From an uncultured Poribacteria bacterium (GTDB lineage: Bacteria; Poribacteria; WGA-4E; WGA-3G): DNA of 64,000 nucleotides. Positions 16,477-24,683 of the stretch are shown here, one piece after another. The DNA lies in the NCBI GenBank assembly GCA_958295855.1, contig OY282383.1, positions 1,122,481 to 1,186,480 of the forward strand, given 5' to 3'. The notes beneath the pieces are model-generated. The model had not been told where the DNA came from and made no database searches. It saw only the letters and a list, made by a program, of their open reading frames with translations. The stretch's first letter is position 1, and each line of letters opens with the position of its first letter. A program made the position numbers and the translations under genes.

Positions 16477-17532
16477 TTGAAAACTTATGGATTTGGGATT
16501 ATCGGTTGTGGAATGATTTCTGATTTTCATTCCACCGCGATTTCCGAGTTGGAACATGGAAAATTAATCGCTGTCAGTTCACGAAACGCTGACAACGCAA
16601 AACGTCTCACTGAGAGATACAACGTCGAAGGTTATACCGATTACAATGAAATGCTCAAACGAGATGACGTGGACATTGTTTGCATTTGTACGCCGAGCGG
16701 TGCGCATTTAGAGCCGGCTGTCGCAGCAGCAGAAGCAGGGAAACACGTCATTGTTGAAAAACCGCTGGAAATTACCCTACAACGGTGTGATGAAATTATC
16801 CACGCCTGTGATACAGCAGGTGTTCGGTTGTGTGCTATCTTTAATTCTCGCTTCACCGAAAGCACGCAACTCGTTAAAGCCACAATTGAGAGCGGACGGT
16901 TCGGCAAATTGACCTTGGGCGATGCTTACATCAAGTGGTACCGTTCCCAAGAGTATTACGACAGCGGCGGCTGGCGCGGCACGTGGGCCCTTGACGGTGG
17001 CGGTGCCCTCATGAACCAATCCATCCACGCCATCGACCTGCTTCAGTATTTTATGGGGCCGGTCGCAGCGGTCCAAGCGTTTACCGATACGTTAGCACAT
17101 GAACGCATTGAGGTTGAAGATGCTGCTGTCGCCGCGCTCAGGTTTGAAAACGGTGCATTGGGTGTCATTGAAGGCACAACCGCAGCATTCCCCGGCATGT
17201 TCAAGAAAACCGAAATCTCCGGGACAAAAGGCACTGTCATCTTAGAAGAAGAGGACATCACCAAATGGGAATTCGACCCGGAGCTCCCTGAAGATGCGGA
17301 AATCCGGGAGAAATTCGCCCAAAAGACAGACACCGGCGGTGGTGCGTCCGACCCACGTGCGATTAACCATGATAACCACCGCCGGCAGATGGAAAATCTG
17401 ATTAACGGGCTTGAAAACGATGCCGCGCACCTTGTTGATGGACGCGAGGGGCGTAAAGCAGTTGAGATTATCCTCGCTATCTATCAGTCTAGCCGTGAGA
17501 GGCGCATCGTTGAATTGCCTCTGCCTACATAA
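16477..17532 (+). CDS. Gfo/Idh/MocA family NAD(P)-dependent oxidoreductase
   Basis: 351 residues with a TTG start preceded by TTGGAGG at 6 nt. The N-terminal Rossmann fold shows GIIGCGMISDFHS (GxGxxx), then CTPSGAH and the family motif EKPLEI containing the catalytic-site Lys. The C-terminal domain carries GGALMNQSIHAIDLLQ (Asp/His active-site region). The family oxidises or epimerises sugars and inositols, and such genes are abundant in polysaccharide-degrading marine bacteria. Length is typical. The neighbouring MDR dehydrogenase on the opposite strand converges on it, and together they suggest polyol or sugar catabolism. The exact substrate cannot be told. Confidence 0.9.
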   Translation: MKTYGFGIIGCGMISDFHSTAISELEHGKLIAVSSRNADNAKRLTERYNVEGYTDYNEMLKRDDVDIVCICTPSGAHLEPAVAAAEAGKHVIVEKPLEITLQRCDEIIHACDTAGVRLCAIFNSRFTESTQLVKATIESGRFGKLTLGDAYIKWYRSQEYYDSGGWRGTWALDGGGALMNQSIHAIDLLQYFMGPVAAVQAFTDTLAHERIEVEDAAVAALRFENGALGVIEGTTAAFPGMFKKTEISGTKGTVILEEEDITKWEFDPELPEDAEIREKFAQKTDTGGGASDPRAINHDNHRRQMENLINGLENDAAHLVDGREGRKAVEIILAIYQSSRERRIVELPLPT

Positions 17533-17563
17533 GAAGCACGGCACACTGCGTGTGCTTACTACT

Positions 17564-18529
17564 TTAAGGATAATCAAACACTATTTTGATTGCGATGTCT
17601 TTTTTATTCAGCGACATCTCAAATCCGCGTTGCGCCTCGGTAAACGGTAAATGATGCGTGATAATCGGTGACACATCAAAGCGGCCTTGGGCAATCATAT
17701 CCATCGCCAACGGGAAATCGTTCGGTGCATCCGGGCCGACCGAGCCGATGAATCGGATATTCTTTCGGAAAAATTCTGCGAAGTGGAAATCGTACACCGC
17801 ATCGTCTGGCACGCCGAATGCAAGGAGTGTACCTCCCCGCTTCAGGAGGTGGAGGCACTGGTTGATCGTCTCTGTCTGGTGCCCCACTACTTCAATCACA
17901 AGGTCTGCCATTCTACCTTCGGTAATCTCCGCAACGGCAGCGACGGGATCTTCGTTGGCAGCGTTAATCGTGTGCGTGGCACGCATCTGCTTGGCAACCT
18001 CCAGGCGGAAGTCAACCAGGTCGGTAGCAATCACTGTCCTTGCGCCGAGGTTGCTCAACATGTGCGTGAAGAGAAGCCCCATGGGTCCCTGCCCGATAAC
18101 TACCGTATCCAAGTTAAGTAGATTTCCCAACTTCCGACATGCCCAAACAACAGTGCCAAGCGGTTGAGCCATCAGAATGCAGTCTTTTCGCGCAAATTCC
18201 GCCAAGGGCATTGTTACACTCGCATCGGACAGAAAGTACTCTGAAAGCCCACCGATATACCGTGGGAGCGCGAGGACCTCGTCGCCTGCCTTGAACCTTT
18301 CCGACTTGCTGTCGATGACAACGCCAATTGCTTCGTGAATGGAAAGCCCCGGCCCAAGTGGGTAGCTATCCGCGGGGTGTTCAAGCGCGAACGACGGCAT
18401 ATCAGTACCACAGATAGCACTGTGGAGGGTTTTAATCATCACCGTGCCATCGGGGTAATCTGCCAGCTCCGGTTGTTCATAGTCAATAATTTCGATGTGA
18501 CGTGGTGCAACGATTTGCCCAACTTTCAT
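17564..18529 (-). CDS. Zinc-type medium-chain dehydrogenase (threonine/sorbitol dehydrogenase-like)
   Basis: 321 residues. The catalytic zinc region is seen as AICGTDMPSF (Cys ligand) and GLSIHEAIGVV, a variant of the usual GHE motif. The cofactor fold carries VVIGQGPMGLL. The second, structural zinc cluster of four cysteines is absent, as in a shortened MDR subgroup. It probably oxidises a polyol or alcohol with NAD(P). The Shine-Dalgarno (AGGACGAG) lies in a 27-nt unit that is tandemly duplicated upstream. Confidence 0.85.
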   Translation of the reverse strand: MKVGQIVAPRHIEIIDYEQPELADYPDGTVMIKTLHSAICGTDMPSFALEHPADSYPLGPGLSIHEAIGVVIDSKSERFKAGDEVLALPRYIGGLSEYFLSDASVTMPLAEFARKDCILMAQPLGTVVWACRKLGNLLNLDTVVIGQGPMGLLFTHMLSNLGARTVIATDLVDFRLEVAKQMRATHTINAANEDPVAAVAEITEGRMADLVIEVVGHQTETINQCLHLLKRGGTLLAFGVPDDAVYDFHFAEFFRKNIRFIGSVGPDAPNDFPLAMDMIAQGRFDVSPIITHHLPFTEAQRGFEMSLNKKDIAIKIVFDYP

Positions 18530-18530
18530 T

Positions 18531-18584
18531 TTCTCGTCCTTTCGCCATGCGCTCGGTTTCTCGTCCTTTCGCCATGCGCTCGGT
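18531..18584. repeat. Perfect 27-bp tandem duplication at the MDR gene ribosome-binding site
   Basis: TTCTCGTCCTTTCGCCATGC continuing CGCTCGGT occurs at 18531-18557 and again at 18558-18584. The copy next to the gene contains its Shine-Dalgarno. The second copy gives a second SD-like sequence farther upstream. Confidence 0.9.
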
Positions 18585-18612
18585 TAGGTTTTTCTATTGT
18601 TATAGACATTTT

Positions 18613-19686
18613 CTACGTAGGTTTCCGTTTGCAAGATGGAGTCAAAATGGACAAAACTTGATTATGTAGCGGGTTTCCATTGGTAGCAACGATACCGCGA
18701 TTCTCAACCATACGTCTGCCTGTCATAAAATTAAGGGGTGCCCCGCGTGCATCTGTTACTGTGCCGCCAGCTTCTTCCACGACAATAAGTCCAGCGGCGT
18801 GATCCCAGATGCATTCGCGGTAATCCGGAGATGCAGGGTTCGGCAGGCGGATGTAGAGCGATGCTTCGCCGCGCGCAACAATGCCGTACTTCGCTTGGCT
18901 GTCCATTTGGATAGGTGGCGCGGTAAGCCCGAGTTGCTTCGCAATGTTGCTATGTGCATCGCTGTCACTATGTGTGGATTCAAAGCTCTCTGCCAAACGG
19001 CGTGCGTTCTCCGAAACGCGTACTTCTGCTAAAAATGTGCCGGTTGTTGTGTAGAGCGCGGTCCCTTGACCGCGGGCTGCGACAAAGAGGCACCCTCGCT
19101 CCGCATCTTCTTGTAGCGCAACGCCGCGGTGGGATTCCCCGTGCCTCGGCGTATCCGTTCCCTCGCTCTTTAATTGATGCGACAGATTGGGGCATCCCAA
19201 AACGCCGAGTTGGACTTCGCCATCCACAATCCATGCCAAGGCAATCGCGTACTGGTCTCGGCGAAGAAAGCCTTTGGTACCATCGATGGGGTCAAGCGTC
19301 CAAAAACTTTGCCCAACTTCCCCGTTCCCCCTGTCGATCCACGTACAGACAGTCGACGCTGGAACAACCGCTTCTTGTGGACAGCACGACGGTGCGTGCC
19401 GACTACCTTCCTCGCAAAAGCGGTTGACATAATCCGTGACGCGTGCCAGAAGTTGTCTGTTCTGTTTGAGCGATTGCGCGTTCTCTTCAGCGACAATAAC
19501 ATCTTCAGGAAAAGCGTCGCCAATCGCCTTGCATATCAGTGCTTGCGATCCAAAGTCAGCCACGGTCACGGGGCTCCGGTCGTTTTTTTGAATAGCATCC
19601 GTTGATACCATCTCCGCTTGGACCTGTTCGCATAGCTTCGTCGCCTTCACCACTGCATCAATAGCAATCTGTTTTTTTGATGGCAT
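18613..19686 (-). CDS. 3'(2'),5'-bisphosphate nucleotidase / inositol monophosphatase-family phosphatase
   Basis: 357 residues from ATG 19686 (GAGGAAAA upstream). Metal-binding motifs of the Li+-sensitive phosphatase superfamily are present: VAEENA (metal Glu), FWTLDPIDGTKGFLRRDQYA (the DPIDGTKGF form is typical of HAL2/CysQ-type PAP phosphatases) and ECIWDHAAGLIVVEEAGG. CysQ-type enzymes remove 3'-phosphate from PAP or PAPS in sulfur assimilation. Longer eukaryote-like HAL2 proteins are about 350 residues, as here. A Cys-containing insertion (about residues 93-115) lies between the first two motifs. Confidence 0.85.
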   Translation of the reverse strand: MPSKKQIAIDAVVKATKLCEQVQAEMVSTDAIQKNDRSPVTVADFGSQALICKAIGDAFPEDVIVAEENAQSLKQNRQLLARVTDYVNRFCEEGSRHAPSCCPQEAVVPASTVCTWIDRGNGEVGQSFWTLDPIDGTKGFLRRDQYAIALAWIVDGEVQLGVLGCPNLSHQLKSEGTDTPRHGESHRGVALQEDAERGCLFVAARGQGTALYTTTGTFLAEVRVSENARRLAESFESTHSDSDAHSNIAKQLGLTAPPIQMDSQAKYGIVARGEASLYIRLPNPASPDYRECIWDHAAGLIVVEEAGGTVTDARGAPLNFMTGRRMVENRGIVATNGNPLHNQVLSILTPSCKRKPT

Positions 19687-19733
19687 TTTTCCTCTGTTAC
19701 AGCACACGGCGTGTGCCGGCTACTTTCCTCTTC

Positions 19734-20366
19734 TTAAAAAAGTGTTAATTTGGGCAATTCCTCAGCTTCACGTAGTTTTCGCTTCGCCTCGGCGAGATCG
19801 TCAATGACGATTTGCCGCATGAGTGTAAAATTTTCGCCTTCTTGTCGTAACACGTACGCCGGGTTAAACGTGGCCATAGCGAAGGGAGCATAGTGTGTAT
19901 CCGTAAACCAGATACCGCGTTCTTCGGTAATGCGGAATCTGCGTTGAATAAGTGCTTTTGCCGCGGGCGCGCCCATACATAAAATCACGGACGGCTGTAT
20001 TAAGGTGAGCTCACCATCAAGCCATTTGGCACACGCTCTGATTTCTGGGGCTTTTGGCGGGCGGTTTTTCAACACGCCATCTTTAAGACCGGCTGCACGG
20101 CATTTAATGATGTTTGTCAGCCAGATATCACTGCGTGTCAATCCATTTGCAGCGAGGACTTCATCGAGCAACTCACCAGCAGGTCCCGAAAAGGGAAATG
20201 TGGTGTGATTATCAGCGGCGGACGGGCCCTCAGCAACAATGGCTAATTTTGCGGCGGCATCACCACTGCCGAAGACAACGTTGGCACGGGTTTTCGCCAA
20301 ATCGCAGTCTGTGCAAGTAATTGCACGCGCTTTGAGGGTTTGCATCTGTGTGTGAATAGTGCTCAT
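19734..20366 (-). CDS. Family-4-like iron-sulfur uracil-DNA glycosylase with altered active-site motifs
   Basis: 210 residues. Four cysteines in the family-4 arrangement (C18 and C21 in CTDC, C89 in NIIKCR, C112 in IRACAKWL) suggest a 4Fe-4S cluster. The body follows the fold: FPFSGPAGELLDEVL, TNIIKCR, ILCMGAPAAKAL. The first motif, usually GEAPG, is here AEGPSAADN (residues 45-53). The third, usually HPA-x-LLR, is FNPAYVLRQ with Asn168 instead of His. Uracil excision may therefore be altered in specificity or lost. The family removes uracil from deaminated DNA. It is separated from the CysQ-like gene by 47 nt and may be co-transcribed with it. Confidence 0.8.
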   Translation of the reverse strand: MSTIHTQMQTLKARAITCTDCDLAKTRANVVFGSGDAAAKLAIVAEGPSAADNHTTFPFSGPAGELLDEVLAANGLTRSDIWLTNIIKCRAAGLKDGVLKNRPPKAPEIRACAKWLDGELTLIQPSVILCMGAPAAKALIQRRFRITEERGIWFTDTHYAPFAMATFNPAYVLRQEGENFTLMRQIVIDDLAEAKRKLREAEELPKLTLF

Positions 20367-20538
20367 GTTCTTGCAAATTTCGGACTGCGGAGGCGGGGCT
20401 CCGCCCTTACAAATAGCCGGGTTTCACTTTCCGTTCTACCCAACCTACATTTCTGGCATGCACAATGAATTGTGCGACGGTTGTATTTTCCCCCGCTTTG
20501 CGGGGAATGACACTTTTATCAACGCAATTCATAAAAAG

Positions 20539-20571
20539 TTTTACCACCATCAAAGATGGTGGAGAAACCTT
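20539..20571. repeat. Palindromic repeat, copy 1 (CCACCATCAAAGATGGTGG)
   Basis: Flanked by TTTTA and GAAACCTT, it lies immediately after the stop of the GH36-like gene. A near-identical copy follows rsmD at 23924-23956. It is a stable hairpin without a following T-run, so more REP-like than a classical terminator. The rest of 20367-20572 holds only a short GC palindrome (GGCGGGGCTCCGCC). Confidence 0.75.
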
Positions 20572-20572
20572 C

Positions 20573-23041
20573 CTATCTTGTTTGTCGGGTGCCGCCAGAT
20601 GTCTTGGCGAACCCGATGCTGGCGTGAATCAGCGTCTCGGTTGGACTAAAGGTCAACTTGCAAATAGGCTTGTCCCAACTGTATCGATAATCGCTTCCGT
20701 AAGCAGAAACACCTATAGGCAGGTAGTCCTCCGGAACATGAATAAAGCATGTGCCCTCCGCCAGTCTAAGCGGTTTGCAAACAAGTAGATAGCTTTCACT
20801 TTGGTTGTCCCATCCTGCGGATAGAATTTCAACGCTTCCCTGCGTATAGTGCATATCTGTGGCAAGCAATTGCGGGACGTTCTGTTCCTCCCGGAAGCAG
20901 AGTAGTTTGACTGAGCGGGGCGGGATGTTCAACAAAGTTACGCTGTGAGAGACGTGCCCTAGATATTGGCGCATCCAAAAATCGTGGACGAGGTATTCCT
21001 TAGATTCAGCAAGCCCAAGTGTGTTGAGTTCAACATCGACATCATCGTCATGGTCTTTCCAATTAAACACCGCTGTCAGATTCCACGTTTCATGCGGTGC
21101 CGAAACAGGTAGGCTCCAGATTCTGGGAAAAGGTGCCTCGTACAGGTCAACAGGTTTAGCGACTTTCCCTGTAAGTGGGAATATTTTCGCCAAGAACTCC
21201 GCCCGGGTCGGTTTGAGGGTTGCAAGGCTATCCGCGCAGAAAATTGCGCCGCCACTCAACGCGGCGGCTGTCATTTCCACAATTGCCTCATTGATAGGCC
21301 GCGGTTCGTCAACGTTCAGTTCACCAAAGACTTGACTCCAGAGGGTGTTATGTTCCCGGAGATGCGTGGCATATCTGCTGAGTCTATGCTTTGTCCCTTT
21401 CTGATGATGCCATGCGTCGCTTTCATTCGTCGACTTGTGCCTGAAAATGGGGGAATTGAGGGCGAAGCTGCCTATACCGGGCCCCGCGATGAGATTGTAT
21501 CCGGTGAGTATTACCTCTTTTTCAGTCTCACTCACCGCATCTTTCAGCAACTGAATTGCCAGCCGATAGAGTTGTGCTGAAGTGAGCGAGTTATCATGCC
21601 ACTTTAAATTGTGAACGGAGAACATCATTCCGGTTGTGTACGAGGAGAAATCTGCCTTAATTAGCCCGTACCCCCATTCGCCAACTATCTGTTTAATCTG
21701 TTTACGGATATAGGCTTGCGCGTCCGGGTGGGAAACATCCAATAGCGCGACTTCTTCTCCGTTCCCCGGCAAATAGATTGAAGCCGGTTTGAATTGATTT
21801 TTCTCCGAATTGTCCCGCTTTGTCGTACGAGAGCGACTTTTCCTTCTGGGCGCGGGGCGTGCGCGGGCGGCAGCGTTAGCCACCTGTAAGCAATAGTCTG
21901 GGTGCTTTTGAACCAATTCTGAATCAAGCGCGGCACAAAACGGATCTATTCGGATACCAGCTTTGAAGCCTTTCTCCTGAATCTGATTCACAATCGCTTG
22001 CATGCCGTCGGGAAAATCCTCGGCATTGAGGGTATAGTCGCCGAGTCGCGATTGCCAGTCTGATTCCAATTGAATATAACGGATACCGCTACGGTAGTTT
22101 GGTTGAAAAAGCGGACTTTTGGCAAGCCGGTTAGTTTGCTCCAAGATAGAGTCAGCGTTTAGTTTCTCTTGTGTGGTAGACACGCTCCATCCGCTGAAAA
22201 TCTGTTCAGTCTTTTGCGCGTTGTTCTGCGTTGCCACTAACTCAGTATAGTGTTGATACGCTTCTGTAGTGCCGCCGACGAAATTGAGATAAACCGATTC
22301 CGAGGTAACCTCTTCACCGAAGTGACACGGCTGTTGTTCACACTGATGATAGAGTGCCCACGGGTTAACGCCAGCTGCCGCTGCCTTTTTCGCTTCATAG
22401 CCAACCTGGATTCGGGGCCACCATTTCTCAGAGGTAAGAAAACCGAACACCAGTGTCCTTTGACTGTCTGTATCGTGAAGTGCGCCGTCATGACAGGGAT
22501 AGGGAGTGTCGTTTTCGTTGAGCAGAAACCCATCATAGAGTCTTCTAGACACGCCGGGGGCGGTAGGCGGCATGTTGACAAAGAGATGGTAATCGGATGG
22601 TGTCCCCCCCAGATTGACAGCACCGCGGTTCGTTGAAACCCCAAGTAGCGTTAGACTGTCTAATTCAAACGGGGCTCGTTTTAAGTTTTCAACACCAACC
22701 TTTAGCAGAATATACGGTTGCTCAGCATAGAAGTTGAGATACGTGTTTAATCGGATGTGCTTATTTGTAGCTTCGTGGGAAAATCGAATCTGGTGATAGG
22801 TCCCGAAAACGTCCGTTTTGGGGCGTTCAGTGATAAACTCACGAGTTCCAGCATCTTCCGTTTTTACTGTGCTTCCATCGTTGAGGGTTATCTGTGTGCA
22901 TCCGTCACGAATAATAGTATGGCCGGTGTCATCAATGTAATCCCATGTCCCTTTTGAAAGATTAAACTGAATCTGGAATTTATTGTGGTTTATCACAGCG
23001 AGGTTTCCCTGCCGTGAGACTCCTATATCCCCTAGTTTCAT
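20573..23041 (-). CDS. GH36-like alpha-galactosidase-type glycoside hydrolase
   Basis: 822 residues with no signal peptide, so probably cytoplasmic. The layout fits GH36/GH27-type enzymes: an N-terminal beta-sandwich (to about 280), a TIM barrel with YIQLESDWQ, GFKAGIRIDPFCA, ALLDVSHPDAQAYI and YGLIKADFSSY, and a C-terminal beta domain. The Asp in IKADFS sits where the GH36 nucleophile (KxD) is expected. A basic insertion (ARPAPRRKSRSRTTKRDN) in the barrel at about residue 385 is unusual. The reaction inferred is hydrolysis of alpha-galactosides. AAGGAA lies 8 nt before the ATG. Confidence 0.75.
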   Translation of the reverse strand: MKLGDIGVSRQGNLAVINHNKFQIQFNLSKGTWDYIDDTGHTIIRDGCTQITLNDGSTVKTEDAGTREFITERPKTDVFGTYHQIRFSHEATNKHIRLNTYLNFYAEQPYILLKVGVENLKRAPFELDSLTLLGVSTNRGAVNLGGTPSDYHLFVNMPPTAPGVSRRLYDGFLLNENDTPYPCHDGALHDTDSQRTLVFGFLTSEKWWPRIQVGYEAKKAAAAGVNPWALYHQCEQQPCHFGEEVTSESVYLNFVGGTTEAYQHYTELVATQNNAQKTEQIFSGWSVSTTQEKLNADSILEQTNRLAKSPLFQPNYRSGIRYIQLESDWQSRLGDYTLNAEDFPDGMQAIVNQIQEKGFKAGIRIDPFCAALDSELVQKHPDYCLQVANAAARARPAPRRKSRSRTTKRDNSEKNQFKPASIYLPGNGEEVALLDVSHPDAQAYIRKQIKQIVGEWGYGLIKADFSSYTTGMMFSVHNLKWHDNSLTSAQLYRLAIQLLKDAVSETEKEVILTGYNLIAGPGIGSFALNSPIFRHKSTNESDAWHHQKGTKHRLSRYATHLREHNTLWSQVFGELNVDEPRPINEAIVEMTAAALSGGAIFCADSLATLKPTRAEFLAKIFPLTGKVAKPVDLYEAPFPRIWSLPVSAPHETWNLTAVFNWKDHDDDVDVELNTLGLAESKEYLVHDFWMRQYLGHVSHSVTLLNIPPRSVKLLCFREEQNVPQLLATDMHYTQGSVEILSAGWDNQSESYLLVCKPLRLAEGTCFIHVPEDYLPIGVSAYGSDYRYSWDKPICKLTFSPTETLIHASIGFAKTSGGTRQTR

Positions 23042-23069
23042 GCATGAATTTCCTTCTATATTTGACAGA

Positions 23070-23840
23070 TTACTCCTCTGGTGTGCGAGATGCTACTGCC
23101 CAACAACATATAATTGCTGTCGGTTCGTTCCCTGCTTGAGAAAGTGAAAAGGTGTCTCCGGGTGAGAGGAAGAGGACATCGTGCGGTTGTAGTGTCAATG
23201 TCTCGGTATCATTGGAAGCCTGCTCTTGGCAGGCGAGAACAAATGTTACTTCTGCACATCCGTCCCTGAGCACATAAATCGATTCGGTTTCTATGGGTTC
23301 GTGGGTGAAGTTTTCGCCTTTGCTAAGGTGGATGTAGTCTAATGAAAGATGTACTGAGCCTTTTTGCGGAGAAACGACACTTCGCCACTCTGCAGATTTC
23401 CCAAACACGGGACCGCTTCGCGCCATATTGAGCACTTGGACGTTGCTCCGATGGCCAGGCTGAGGTGTAGGTGCTTCATCGGGGGTATCCCGTTCCCCTC
23501 GGTACAGTGCCATATCCGGCGGTGCCTGGAAGCTGATTAAGCGTGCCATTTTCTCAGTGGTGTTCACCGTGCCATGGATTTCTCCGGCTGGCACAAAAAT
23601 CACATCGCCAGCGGCAATTGGGGTATAGACGCTGCCCTGCCGGATGGCACCCCCGCCTTCTAACACAACAATTGCGTCTTCGGAGGCATCGTGATAGTGC
23701 TGCGTAAATTCTTGCCCGGGGGCGTGGTGTCCATGGTTGAGGGTCAATTGCTTGGAGCCCATATCGGGATGAACAACGCGCCAGTTTTTACCTCTGCCCA
23801 TCTGAAAAGGGGTTCCGGATTGGAGATTCAGAACTTGCAT
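23070..23840 (-). CDS. Bicupin protein (two cupin domains)
   Basis: 256 residues forming two tandem cupin barrels. The first carries metal-ligand-like residues in FTQHYHDASEDAIVVLEG and PAGEIHGTVN. The second has FTHEPIETESIYVLRDG and LFLSPGDTFS, in which some metal ligands are missing, so probably only the N-terminal site binds metal. Cupins of this form act as dioxygenases, isomerases or small-molecule sensors. It sits 28 nt upstream of the GH36-like gene on the same strand, suggesting one operon and a role in the same sugar pathway. The substrate is unknown. Confidence 0.8.
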   Translation of the reverse strand: MQVLNLQSGTPFQMGRGKNWRVVHPDMGSKQLTLNHGHHAPGQEFTQHYHDASEDAIVVLEGGGAIRQGSVYTPIAAGDVIFVPAGEIHGTVNTTEKMARLISFQAPPDMALYRGERDTPDEAPTPQPGHRSNVQVLNMARSGPVFGKSAEWRSVVSPQKGSVHLSLDYIHLSKGENFTHEPIETESIYVLRDGCAEVTFVLACQEQASNDTETLTLQPHDVLFLSPGDTFSLSQAGNEPTAIICCWAVASRTPEE

Positions 23841-23923
23841 ACTTTATCCTATCTGTAGTGCTTTGTCACGTCTGTAAAGTCTGTGTCAGCGCGGTTAGAC
23901 TTCGCCATACAATGGAGGGGCGG

Positions 23924-23956
23924 TTTTACCACCATCAAAGATGGTGGCGAAACCTT
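23924..23956. repeat. Palindromic repeat, copy 2 (CCACCATCAAAGATGGTGG)
   Basis: Differs from the 20539 copy by one base in the flank (GCGAAACC versus GAGAAACC). It is again placed directly downstream of a minus-strand stop codon (rsmD, 23963), suggesting use as a 3' RNA-end hairpin. Confidence 0.75.
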
Positions 23957-23962
23957 TCGCGA

Positions 23963-24613
23963 TTAATTTGGTATGCCGCGCATCTGATAAAATGATAAAA
24001 CCGTATCTCCGTAACGTTCCCGCCGGCTTCGCGTCAATCCCCCGACTGTGTCAGGCAGCACTCGCTGCTTTGCGTGTTCAACCAGCAGCGTGCCATTAGC
24101 ACTAAGCAGCGGTCCCTTGGCAAGCTGCTCCAAGCAAACATCATAAAGGTTTACACGCGCTTTTACGCGCACATTCTCAGAAAATCCAGCATTATACGGC
24201 GGATCGAAGTAGATAATGTCAAACACCGCTAATCGTTTGCGGAGATACGCAATACCTTTTACAACATCGCAACGGAGCAGTTGTACCTGCGGATGCCGAC
24301 TTGCCAGATATTGTTTGTCACTTTGTAAACAAAGTGCTAAACAAGGATTGCAAGTGCAGAGGTTACGTTCAATAACCTGCTGACACCGCGGGTTACGCTC
24401 CAAAAACGTCACATGTTTTGCGCCGCGGCTCAGTGCCTCAATGCCTATGTTCCCTGTCCCCGCACACAGGTCAAGAAAGCTTCCATCAACTATCCGTTGC
24501 CCCAAAATGCTAAAAACCGATTCTTTGACTCTGTCAGCAGTTGGGCGGACAATACGGCTTCCCTTGAGCGCAGCCAAACGTCTGCCTTTAAATTGGCCGG
24601 CGATAACTCTCAT
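23963..24613 (-). CDS. rsmD: 16S rRNA (guanine966-N2)-methyltransferase RsmD
   Basis: 216 residues beginning MRVIAGQFKGRRL, the canonical RsmD start, followed by RPTADRVKESVFSILG, SAM-binding DLCAGTGNIGIEALSRGA and catalytic DPPYNA. RsmD methylates G966 of 16S rRNA using SAM, late in 30S assembly. It is longer than E. coli RsmD (198 aa) because of an insertion of about 25 residues rich in Cys (CTCNPCLALCLQSDKQYL) after the ERN motif. It stands alone here, without the coaD neighbour often found. Confidence 0.92.
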   Translation of the reverse strand: MRVIAGQFKGRRLAALKGSRIVRPTADRVKESVFSILGQRIVDGSFLDLCAGTGNIGIEALSRGAKHVTFLERNPRCQQVIERNLCTCNPCLALCLQSDKQYLASRHPQVQLLRCDVVKGIAYLRKRLAVFDIIYFDPPYNAGFSENVRVKARVNLYDVCLEQLAKGPLLSANGTLLVEHAKQRVLPDTVGGLTRSRRERYGDTVLSFYQMRGIPN

Positions 24614-24683
24614 CTTTTTACAAGGTTAGCATAAATGCGAGAAAGGTTTAGGCACGCATTTTCAATGCGTGACGAGTTTCTTG

